From: Lunularia cruciata
Taxonomy: Eukaryota; Streptophyta; Marchantiopsida; Lunulariales; Lunulariaceae
NCBI GenBank assembly: GCA_948567375.1
Contig: OX419761.1
Coordinates: 9,710,243-9,774,242, forward strand
Direction: 5' to 3'
Length of the DNA stretch: 64,000 nt
Positions within the stretch are counted from its first letter, which is position 1. Each line of letters begins with the position of its first letter. The notes beneath the pieces are model-generated. The model saw only the letters and a program-made list of their open reading frames with translations. It ran no database searches and was not told the origin of the DNA. A program made the translations under genes and the position numbers. Shown here in pieces: positions 33,800 to 45,003 of this stretch.

Positions 33800-35045
33800 C
33801 AACAAATGCTTGTGCAAGAAGAACTGGCCTGTTTTGATTCTTCTCTGCCCTTCCTGCTTCTTCCTTTGATCGCTCACTGTCACACACACTCTTCTTTGAT
33901 CCTTCTCCTCTCCTTTCTCTGCCCTTCTTGTTTCTTCCTTCAATCCTGTCTGATAAAATCTGTCTTTGTTTTCTGTCCAAACTCTTTGCCCTTTTGATTT
34001 CTTCCTTTCTCTTGATCCTTCATTAAAAACCTTCCCTTTTGAAACCTAAACTCCCTATTTTCTTTGTTAGTTCCACCTGCCTTTCTTTCTCTCTGCTGAA
34101 CTCTGCCCTCGATGGTTTTTCTTGTTCTCTTGTTCTCCTGATTTTTCTTCTAAGCACAACTAGTTCCACTTGCCTTTCTTTCTCTCTGCTGAACTTTGCA
34201 CTCAATGGTTTTCCTTGTTCTCCTAAATTTGCTTCTAAACACAACACTCAATGAAGATTGTCACTAAACCACTCTCTATTGAAGATTCACCATATTTTTA
34301 TGTCTTACTTCTTGCATCACACCCCAAAACAATTCAGCAGACCAAATAGCATTGCTAGGTCCTAGTCGTAGTAAGATTATGCTTTGCTATTACTTTCAGA
34401 TTTCTCACCTTCAGCTCCTTCACTGACTCCGTAATCTTTCACTCTCCTTTCCTTTTTCACTATCCTTCCCTTTCACTACCTCTGTATTTGATCACTCTAA
34501 TTTGTTTTTCACTATCCTTCCCTATCACTACCATTGTATTTTATCACTCCTTTCTTTTTTCTCAATCACTCTCCTCTCTCTTTTTCCTACCAATTCCTTT
34601 GCTCCTTTACTGCCTCTGCCAACCAATCTTCACTGTTTCTTTTCCTTTCCTTCACTGTAACCTCCTTTGATCCTTCCAGCCTATTCCTTTGCTGTCACTT
34701 CCTTCGATCCTTCCCTATCTATTCCTTTGATCCTTCGCTTCCTTCAATCCTTCCCTGTCTATCCTTTGATCCTTCACTATCTATTCCTTTGATTCTTCAC
34801 TACCTCTACCACAGATTCTTCATTGTTTTCTTTCCTTCTCTTCACTATCACCTCCTTCAATCCTTCCAGCCTATTCCTTTGGTGTCACTTCCTTTGATCC
34901 TTCCCTGTCTATTCCTTTGATCCTTCACTTCCTTTGATCCTCCCTATCTATTCCTTCGATCCTTCATTGTCTATTCCTTTGATCCTTCCCTGTCTATTCC
35001 TTTGATTCTTCACTGCCTCTACCAAAGATTCTTCACTATTTTCTT
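33800..35045. repeat. CT-rich minisatellite region
   Basis: A strongly C+T-rich plus strand made of short repeated phrases. 34069-34161 and 34162-34250 are a 93-base tandem pair. From about 34480 to 35045 the phrase TATTCCTTTGATCCTTC and variants (CTGTCTATTCCTTTGATCC, CACTACCTCTACC) occur many times at spacings of about 20-30 bases, with a larger duplication visible (34600-34700 against 34800-34890). Open frames here are only low-complexity products of the repeat. Confidence 0.85.
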
Positions 35046-38000
35046 TCCTTTTGTCCTCACAACCTACTCCTTCAAAAATCTGTCTACCTCCTCTCTCTCC
35101 CCTCTGTCCCGGACCTAATCCTTTGAAAAATTCCCCTATCCTCCTTTACTGGTCCTGCTCTTCCCCAAAAGCCTCTCGAATCCTCTCCAAACCCTTTCTC
35201 CTGGTCCTGTCCCTACCAAAGGCCTATCGAAGCTTTTCTTCAACTCAAGAAAAAATCATTTTGCTACGCCTTTAAAATGAAACAATCCAATAACATAAAA
35301 AAGTCATGAGCTCGTGTAACCCAAAATTAATTCCCGGCTCATGCAACATTAAAAGGACTCTTGAGCTTATAGCACCACAAACTATTTCCGGGCTTTACTA
35401 TAACATTGCAAATATATCTCCCATGACAAGGTAGCATGAAACAACTCCCTACATATCGACATAAAATTTGAGTTCACTACAACAAGAAGAAGAGGGAAAA
35501 AACTATCACACCAAAAGCATCAAGGGTATGTGTGGGCTATTTTCCCGACAAAAATGGAAATCCCAACTAGCAACTGTATAGATGGTCCCAAGTTGGATTA
35601 ATTTAGTTAGAGCTGATATCAAGAAACTTACTCATACTCTAAATGAGTAGAGTAATCAAAAATAGTTAAGATTGGAATGCAAGTGACTTTGGATGAGTTA
35701 CCTAAGTCATCTAAACTGGTTGGGATAGAGAAGAAGGAAGTAGTTAGGACAATTATTAATTTAGTTTTGATTCACATTGAAGATGTGACACTAGTAGAAG
35801 AAGAAGTAGAAGTAATTGATGAACCCAAAGTGCAAGAGGTGCTTGTAGGTAATTTGGGTGTAGAAGTTGAAGTCAAGGAAGTACTTGGATTGTATTGAGA
35901 GTAACCAATTTCAGATTTTAAGTGATAGATATGGAAAGGTAGAATGACACTTTGGATTTGGAGATTTGTAAGAAGCAATTGAAGTAGTTGAGGCAATTTT
36001 TCTTATTGCTGAGTGCTTTGCCTATTTAAAGCAGCAATTTTTTGTGTATTATATTCAGTTTTGAAGTTGAGTAAAGTGAAGCGCTGACACTCAAGGTTCA
36101 TTGTTTTAGCCTAATTCCGAGCACTAGCTTGTTTTTTGTGTGTGGAGAAATTTTTGTTGTAGTGAAGGTGTATTAGATTTTGGATTTTGCAACTTTGATT
36201 TCCGTTTATGTGTATGATCTTGAGTGGATAGCAATCAAAGTAATGCCTTGACGGATTTGTGAGAACTATATTGTTGTTAGTATTCAACATTTGTGATTAC
36301 AACCATTGGACTAATACAATATCATTTTGATTGAGGAATTTGTACCTTTAGTGGAGGGATGGAATGTAATTTTGAGGCAAAGTCACTTCGTGGTGGAGTA
36401 GTCTTCTTTGAATCAATTGAATCATCACAATTGAGATTGGATTGGAAAGATATTGAAGAAGTGTGATTTTTAGTGACATTAAAAAATGACAAGAGTTGTT
36501 GTTGAGCACTTGTTACTCTCTTCTGGGTGTGGTTTCTACCCAAGAGGCTAAAGACAAAATCAAGAAGAATTGCATTGTTCCACTTTACTTTGTATTTGAC
36601 TATAACTTACCAATATCTCAATGGGAATGAATGACTACTCATCTATTTCTACAAAAGTGATACTTGCTGTGTTTTCACAACTCACTAAGACCATGTCTAT
36701 TTTCCTTGTCAAAATAGTAGATTTGCTTGCAGAATTACTCACCTACTTTGTGATTATTTTTTGCAATTTCTAGCCAAAAGTGAGGAGATTTTTAACTTGT
36801 CTAGCTTTGCAGAAGTGGAAAATGGTTAACATGGTCTAGGTTTTTATGTTATTAGCTCAATAGTTACAAATTTTTGGTATGTGTACCTTGGGTGAGCAAT
36901 TGCAACCCATAAATGCAAAATTTGGGTACAATCAAACATTCTTAATTCCAATTCTTGATTTGACAACACCACATTGGAGTCATTATGATTCTTTTTATTG
37001 CTAACTTTCAGGCGAATGATGTCCCATGCAAAATGGTTCCCAAACCAAGGGGCTTCCAAGGCCAAAGGTTGATGGTATCAAAGGTTTGGTCTTAGGCCAA
37101 GGGTCTCCTTTGCCAAAGTGATCGTCTTCATCAAAATTATTGGGTACAAACTCTCCTTCTTGGTTAATTGCCATCAAATTCTCCATGTAACACATCTCCT
37201 TGTTCATATCTCTTCCATCTCTTGTATTTTCTCTTTGTGCCAAAGGTATATGGCATAAAAACTTCTCCAATTTTGGTAAACCATTATCTCCTTGTTCTTC
37301 TAAGTCAACAAAGTGAATTGAAAGAAAATTGTGCATTAAAAAATATGGTATGAATTTCAATGTCCTTCCAAAGATACTCATAGCCGCCCAAAGGCATAGT
37401 TGTTTCACTCCCTAAAGGACACAAAGTTTCCTTCCTTAAGGAGAAAAGTTTTTGTTCCTAAAGGAGAATTAGTTTCCTTCCAAAGGAGCCCAAAATAATT
37501 CCTCACTCTTGAAGGACCTAAATACATGGATTTTCCCTTTTTCTCTCTCCAATGACATATTTTTAAAACAAAGAAGTGAAAAAACACAAAAAAATAAATT
37601 TCCCTTGATACCATAGTCTTCAAGTAGGATTTTTGCATCAAACCACCCCAAGGAGTGTATCCTTAATAGTGGTTTCACAAAAAACTTTGTTATGTAACAA
37701 CACAACAAACACCAAATTGAAGCATTTGAGTATGTAATAGTTTGTTTCCACAAGGATACGGGTCAGAAATGCTTATATACAAAGAGAATGTCATAAAATT
37801 AGTCCATCATTATTTCATCTTTGATCTCTTAGGTAGAGACCACATCCAAAATAAGAGAGCAAAGTCACCAAGAAGTTGTATTGTAGATACAACAACCAAT
37901 ATCACATAGAATACTTACCATAACCTCTAAGAGTGGAGGGAAAAGGAATTAGTCCATAGGTGTCTTTTTCCCTTTGCTTAAATAGGAAGGTGACTCAGGA

Positions 38001-38269
38001 GTTACAAAAATCAACAATTAATGCCTAATTTCCTTACTTCTAAATTGGTCATGTAGATCCAAGGTCGTGCAGACCCGCAGTTATGTAGACCTTAAGTCTC
38101 TAGTGCATCTACTTGAAAAACTTCAAATGCTTGTAACTTCTACTATAGACCTCCAAACTTTGCAATCTTGGAGGGAATGGAAAGACATGAAGAAGATGCT
38201 TCCAAAAAAATATAGTATGCATGATTTGAACATGTCATCACAAAGATACGACCCCCTTCCAACCTTCAT
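35046..38269. other. Decayed sequence without recognised genes
   Basis: Acidic open stretch 35677-35898 (plus, 73 codons, contains LVEEEVEVIDEPKVQEV) and minus-strand stretches at 36322-36543, 37001-37408 and 37405-37753 are unidentified. No motif of a transposon or host protein was recognised. The G+C content and codon pattern match the decayed background. Confidence 0.4.
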
Positions 38270-38465
38270 TCCAATGCAAAGTAACCCTTCTTTGGGTCAA
38301 GTCCTTCCAATCCAATCCAAGTCCTTCTTGCTTTGACACAAAGTAAACTTCCTTGGGTTGGATCAAAATGCATGAGTCTTCTTTACTTCCTTCCATTTGG
38401 CTTTAATTTGTCTTCACAATATACTTCTCCTCTCAAAAAAAACCAAAAAAAAAAATGTGGGTATC
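38270..38465 (+). repeat. Dispersed repeat X, partial copy 5
   Basis: Contains the terminal third of repeat X: TTCTTGCTTTGACACAAAGT, TTCCATTTGGCTT and an A-rich tract of about 25 bases ending AAATGTGGGTATCACA. More diverged than the other copies. Confidence 0.6.
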
Positions 38466-38739
38466 ACAACTTCTTCTCTCTCATATCCTTTTTCATTAAA
38501 AACTACCATGATTTCTCTTTCTTCTCTTTGCATGGTGATTCCCAATCCTCCATCAATGGCAGTTTTGGCTGGTTAAGTCATTCCTTGCTGCTTGGTTGCA
38601 AGCTTTGAAGAGATACAAGTTAGCTCCGCACTAAGTCATTGCACTTCCCTTGTCTGGTTGTTAATTTTAGTGTATTGATCCAGAATAATGAAGTTTAGTT
38701 GTTTTCCAATAATCCAAAAAGGAAGCTTTGTATGTCTCC

Positions 38740-38952
38740 TTATGTTCTTATAGCTATTAACATAATTGGCTCCTTCATGGCTGATTCTAATTTGGAGTGC
38801 GTTGCCTCTACTTCCACCATATCTCTTGCCAAAGATTGATGTATTGCAGTAAAAACCTCATCCAATTCCTTGATATTCAGCTCTTTAGCCTTCTTTGTCT
38901 TTGCCAAAGCAAGTGTCTCTTCCTTCTGTGCCTTGATCTCTTCTTGCAGCAA
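38740..38952 (-). pseudogene. Unidentified coiled-coil relic
   Basis: A 70-codon minus-strand stretch with EEIKAQKEETLALAKTKKAK, LDEVFTAIHQSLARDM and ATHSKLESAM has the heptad-like, charged pattern of a coiled coil. I cannot name the family. Similar relics lie at 41.7-42.3 kb (minus) and 45.0-47.4 kb (plus). Confidence 0.3.
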
Positions 38953-39648
38953 TATTTAGTTCTCTTTATGCTAGTGTTCCTTGCTCTTGAGGTGTGCAAT
39001 TTCATTCACATGGGAATCCTCTAATGCTATTTGAAAATGAAGCTATAAATAAAAACTGCTTACCAATGAAATATAATTGCAAATGTCAACATTCTTTTTT
39101 CTATACACTAATAGTTATTCATCAAGTATAGATGTAATAAAGTCATAAACACGTTTTACATTGTGGAACTCTCAAGTGATGTTGTTGGTGTCGCAAACAG
39201 TCCTCCCTCATCAATTTCCTTCTCATTAGGCCTTGGTCCCTTTGGCTTCTCTGCAGGTTGCGCTTCTAGTTGCACTTCTACAAGTTGCATTTCCAAGTTC
39301 ATAGGTCCTTCAAAACCCTCTAATACATGCACTTCCTCTCTTGGAACTTCTTTTTACTCAATCTATTCTTTGTCTGATTTTTCCACTTCCTCATCTTCAT
39401 CTAATTTGTATTAGAACCCTTTTTGAACCCCTCTTCTTCATCTTTTGATTCAATGGTTGATTCTTCTTTGTCTTCAATTTCTTTTGCCCATCTTTCTCTA
39501 ATTCTCCAATAATGACATGTCTTTTGTATCTTGGCTATTGTTCTTGATGTCATTTTCTCCAAAGATGAGCATGATTGTCTAGGTCTCTTTCCTCTAAATT
39601 TCCTTGGCAGCTTGTATGTGCCAATTCTTGCAAATAGTGCACCACCTT

Positions 39649-39923
39649 ACACACTTAACCTAAAGCTACCTAGCAATAGGAAAGCGCTTGATAACAAAAA
39701 ATAGGGAAGGAGCCTATGTACTTACTAAATGGTTACCGTTTGGCAAGTTTTTGACTTTGACGCAGTCTATCAGGTTATCTTCAAAGGACCATGTAATAGG
39801 CGCTTGGGGGGTATGCGGGGTTGAAGAAGCTCCAAAGAAAATAAGCTTAGAGAGCCGTGTGATGGGCAACATATGGTTTGTAGAGCTGTACCCCAGATTG
39901 GTGAACCGGCCCCAGGGCGGACT
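39649..39923 (+). other. 275-bp insertion, probable organellar group II intron fragment
   Basis: The block is higher in GC than its surroundings and is flanked by a 38-base direct repeat (39611-39648 and 39924-39961, beginning CTTGTATGTGCCAATTCTTG, one or two differences). Near its 3' end GAGCCGTGTGATGGGCAAC followed by ATATGGTTTG (39852-39880) can fold as a 10-pair stem with several G-U pairs, which resembles domain V of a mitochondrial or plastid group II intron after C-to-T decay. The flanking repeat looks like a duplication of the target made on insertion. The source gene was not recognised. Confidence 0.4.
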
Positions 39924-39961
39924 CTTGTATGTGCCAATTCTTGTAAATAGTGCACCACCTT

Positions 39962-42900
39962 TCTCCATTTCCTTTACACCTTTTGCATCCAACAAGAAGT
40001 AGATGCTTGGGTAATAGTGACCTTGAAACATAACCTTCTATTTTTTGGTCAGAAAATGCATGCCAATGTAAAATTGAATAAAATGGCATTACATTATGGG
40101 GTTTGGGTGTGTCAAAGGTGGTGAATACTTGGGCAATGTGTCATGCAAAGATCTTTTCCCAATTGATGGGATTTCTTGAGAAGACATGTTCAAAGGAGAT
40201 TGCTTAGGCATTCAAAAGGTAAGTCATTGGTAGGGGCTTAAAGATCTTCATCAAGACCTCAAAAAAGCTCTATTTGTAAGGTCCTATAGCTATGTAGAGT
40301 CCACCCATTCAAACAGTTCTTCTTGGCAACAAAGGATGTAACAATTTGATCCTACATTGGTTGGCTAGTGTCCTAAAGGTAGTCTATATTGTAGTGTCAT
40401 CCTTGTGTCCAACATGTCTTCCCAACACTTATCTTTAATGGTTCTCCATCCACTATTGTGAATTAGCTTGCAATTACCTTAATATCAAGTGTTTCATCTC
40501 CTTGATCCCCTTCATCCTCATGGGTCCTTGATATACCCAAGATATACTCCCAATTGTAGAGGAGAAAGGTCAAGTTGAACTTCTCTATCAATGTTCTTCA
40601 TGCTTCCAAATCCCAAGGATTGATGGAGTGGTTCTTCAAACCGAGGAAAGTCTTATTTTGAGCATTCTCTCTCACCATCACTATTGCAATTCTCACTCTT
40701 AGATGCTCACTCAATTTACAAAGACATTTGCACTCTTGACTCAAGAACCCACTCCCTTTCCTAGGTCTCTTGAGTCCTTTGACTATCATTGAAGCTAGAA
40801 GTTCTTCAAGTGTAATGTCTTCAACTTGTAATCTTTGCACCACCTCAATTAGTGAGTTATGTTTCCTAGCCCATGACCATTCTTGACTTGTAGCCAAACA
40901 TTGTGTCATGCAATTTGAACACCATTGCAATCTCACATGAGATTCACGTGATTTTTAGTTCTTGGCAACAATACTTGCTCCATCAAGAAAGTACACTCTT
41001 AATGTTAATTTGGTCAAAGGTTGCAATCCTACTCACTCGGATGAAATTTGGGCCAAGTCCTTCCAAGTGAATCAAAGTACCTTTGGAGTGACACCTTGCA
41101 TTTGGAGTATGTCACTCTTACTCACTCAAACTGAGGTCCTCACCCTTCACTTGGAGTGAAATTTTGCTTATTGCAAAGGAATCCTTGACTATTCAAAGTT
41201 AACCCTATCATTCTCTTTGTAGGGAGATTCCTACCCAAATAAACTCAACCTCTCCTATTTACATTGGTTTCTTACCTTTCTATATACAAAATAAAGGAAC
41301 AAGGACCAAAAAAAAGAAATTTTAAAAGGAAGGTACCACAAGTATGACACTACACTCTTTTGGGTATTATCACACCCAAGAGGTTAAATAGGAAATAACA
41401 GAGAATTAACCATTGTGACACTTTCCTTCATCTTCTAATCATTTCAAACTTGAATCTCCATAGGAACAATCTTTTCTTATGGTCTTGCCACATTTTGGTC
41501 AACATTGAGTCATCACACTTCTCCATTTTGAATGTATTTCAACTTTATGGCAGCCAAGTCCTTCTCTTACTCTACAATCTAAAATGTGGCAATCTTCAAT
41601 TCTTTGTCCCTCTGCACTTTGGCTTCCCAAAACTTCACAATATCTAACAATTGCTCCTTAATATGGAAATTGGCACCTTTGCACTATGCTTCAAACTACT
41701 TCTCAAACTGAATCTTCTTCTCAGTAATAATCCCATTATCCAATCGTATTTGATCTACTTGACCAGTAAGTAGCATAGTCCTAACCTCCTTAAGTTTAAG
41801 CACCAGCTAGGTGCTTAAACTCCACCAAATTTTGAAGATTCCTCAATATAGAACTAAGCGCACCAATCTACTTGTTGTGCTTTTGTTCAATTTAAGATTT
41901 ATCCACCACTTCCCTTGCAAGCTCATCAACCCTCTCTTGCAATGCAATTTCCTTCTTCTCTCCTTGCTCATGTTGCTCCCTCCAAAGATATAACACTTCC
42001 AACTTCTAGGTCTCCTAAGTAGTCTTATGGTAATCTGACTATGAAATCATCAACCTCACCATGGCTGCATAACAATCATAATCTAGCTGCTCTACTTTGT
42101 ACTTATGATAATGAGTTTCAACCACCTCCAACAATGGTAGAGCCACATAGTTTACAGATTTCTTCAATGGCAATATCATGATAGTCTCATTCATGGTATA
42201 TGCATGAACTCCTCCTTTTGGTCTCCAAGGTATAGTAACTTCAATTGAGATGCAAGATTTGTACCTAGGACTAGATGCTCTAACATCTTCTTGTACTTCC
42301 TCAACAATATAGGTAATGAAACTAGCACAATTTGGATTGAATCCCATGACAATGCTTTGCTGCTCTAAAGACCTGATTCCAAGTTTTTCCCCTAGCTTTG
42401 TACATTAGGAATAATCATGTTATTGTTAAAAAATAAGTAAAAGGTCACATTAACAATTCTCTCTTAGCTCTATCCTCCACACATTACAATAGGTCAAGGA
42501 AAGGTAGCCAATGCAAAATTTATACTACCACTCTTTACCCACTGGATAGTTGCTTGGCATGAAAATCAATACAAGTATTGCAAAGAGTTAGTTCTATCTA
42601 TCATGTTAACATTTGTTCTACACTTAACTGATATATGCATATGTGTATGTTGAACAGCTTAGAAAGTGTGTGTTTCTCCTTGTGCTTGCAAGATGATTCA
42701 GTTTGGGTTTCTTGTATGCTTAGTCTATCCCCACCTATTGATTTGTCCAAAGTTGAAGTATTCTAGATAGTATGCAAAACAACTAGAATGTAAGTTGATT
42801 ATGAGTGGAAAATAATCGGCCATTGTCCCAATAGACATTGTTAAGTATGATTTAGAGGCCAACACTAATCGTAGAGGAAGAGCTGTCAAGTGACGTAAAG

Positions 42901-43700
42901 ATGCAGGTAGACTTTCACAAGTAAAGATGCAAGTAGACTTTCACAAGAAGTGAAGAACACACTAAGAATTGCATGTGGTACATTGACAACGTAATACATG
43001 AAGCTGCTTATAGAAGGAAAAGACCCTAGGTATAGGTATCTCAACTTATTTTTTTATTACATTCTTCCTTGTCTTACTCCACCACTTCCACATTTTCTGA
43101 TTCAAGGAGGAATGGCTGCCCTTTAACTTGCATCATAGTTGTTCAAGTCCTAGTGTTCTTCCCAAGGTCTAGACATAGTTGATCCTCATGTTTATGCTCT
43201 ATTCTGCACTCATCCTTCTCATCCTAGACCACGTTTGGAACTCCAAGTCCATTCATCCTACTCATGCTTGTGGTAGCTATATTTAAGAAGGTAGGAATTA
43301 TTAGTTCATCTAACCAATGGCTTTTTCACCATGTGTGAAGGCCAAGTCTTTGCCAAATGTCCTCCTAGTATTTCTTGATTGACAACCTTCCTAGTTGTAA
43401 GATACTTAGTTCTCCATGTTTGACTTCTTGAGTTGCAGTGGAGTGTGTGAGCAGCGGTCTTGGCAAAGGCAAGACCACTTGGATCTTCTAATGATCATCT
43501 TGGACATTGTCAGGTCTTACTATCTGACACATCTTTGCAGAGACTCCAAAGCTTAAATTAGCTAATCCCTAATAGTAGTTAGGATAAGCAATCACAAAGG
43601 AAGATGAGAATCAAATGGTCCACCCATTTGGTTCTAGCAGTTCCTTCAGCATTTAATGGGTTTAGACTTTGAGCTTCATCGAAAATATGTAATAAATACA
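39962..43700. other. Decayed sequence with minus-strand coiled-coil relic
   Basis: The clearest coding-like part is on the minus strand from 42347 downward: YIVEEVQEDVRASSPRYKSC, VHAYTMNETIMILPLKKS, VETHYHKYKVEQLDYDC, then after stops WREQHEQGEKKEIALQERVD and ELAREVVDKS. It looks like a structured N-terminal part followed by a coiled coil; family unknown. A 25-base direct repeat (AAAGATGCARGTAGACTTTC) occurs twice near 42898-42945. Nothing else is recognisable. Confidence 0.35.
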
Positions 43701-43702
43701 AT

Positions 43703-44215
43703 TGTTAATTATAACAATCTTTATGTGTGACACATCCATTCAGTGAACTTTAACAATAATCTTAATATTGGACCTTACCACATATCTATAAAAGTTTGCT
43801 CTCTGCATTTAGCAAGGTAATGCATTTTTTCCAAATTTGTATTGAAAGAGCACAAAGTGTGAGACACAAAATATCAAGTCAAGAACATAAGCTTAGTGGT
43901 ATATAAAGCCATTTATTGGATTTAGAGTTGTGGTTTAAAAATAATGCACCACCCCAATGTTTTAAAGTTCACTCAATGAATGTGTCAAACCCATAGAGAT
44001 TGTTAATTATAACAATCTCTATGGGTTTGACACATCCATTGAGTGAACTTTAACAAAAGTAGCAATACTAAATCTTCCCACATATCCATAAAAATCTACT
44101 CTCTACATTTAGCAAGGTAAGGCATTCTTTCCCTAATTGCATTAAAAGAGCCAAGGCTGCTCTTTCAATATACAGTGCTAGACTCAAAATATCAAGTCAA
44201 GAGCATAAGCTGAGT
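43703..44215. repeat. Duplicated ~200-bp unit with 92-bp palindrome at the junction
   Basis: 43703-43905 and 44002-44215 are direct copies, both beginning GTTAATTATAACAATCT and containing GACACATCCATT, GTGAACTTTAACAA and ATATCAAGTCAAGA. Between them, 43962-44005 is the inverse complement of 44010-44053: 44-base arms with a 4-base loop (ATTA) and about one mismatch. So the start of the second copy also exists in inverted form immediately before it. This resembles the junction of a foldback or an inversion-duplication event. Confidence 0.85.
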
Positions 44216-45003
44216 TGTATAAAGAGTCACAATTCATAACTTGAATAAAAATACAAAGTTCTAGCTCTTCAATCTTGGAAACTCTCTCAAGGGGTATGGA
44301 GTTAGTCTAGTGTGCTATTATGTGAGGTATAACATGTTGAAGCAAGAGTCTAATGTGTGAAATATGACATGTTGAAGCAAGAAAAATATAAAGAACTCTT
44401 ATAAAAGTGAAGATGATGAATGAGGAATAGTGTCACATCCCACTTGATGTTCTCTTAGATGAATTTTCTATTTTTTTGGTTGTTTTCCCCAAATAAGCAC
44501 ATCATGTTGAGTAGGATGATGCTTGACGGTATAAAGTATGGCTTATACCTCAATCTCTACAAAGTTCCTAAAGAGTCACAATTGAGAGGGGAGAAAATGA
44601 ATAAAAAGAAACCATGAACAAAGGTACCACAAACACTAGTGTGGCATGAAATGTCGGGAGTCATTGTTAGTACGTAACACTTTGACTTTCTATTTCACAA
44701 GGAACTAATTCATAGGATGAAGAACAAGTTTTGGTCTTCATCAGTCCTTGTGCCACTTTACACATGTACAGACCATGACACTTCACCAAAAATGCCTACC
44801 AAAATCTCAAATGGATCAATTGAAATTTATAAATACAATGTACTGCAAGGAGGTAAATTTTGATTGAATTGTCTTGACACTCTATCCATTCTTGAAGCAT
44901 TTGAAGTTGTGCAAGTGCAAAATTTTTAAAAGTGAAAAGAGCTTAGAGCATTTGAGCAATTCAAGAAATTGTAGGAGTAGGTGATAAGGATTGAGAGCGC
45001 AAA

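Noticed and set aside
33653-34920. Series of 70-130-codon open frames in the CT-rich region
   Set aside because: They are low-complexity products of minisatellite units (Ser/Phe/Pro/Leu repeats on the plus strand, Lys/Glu/Arg on the minus strand).
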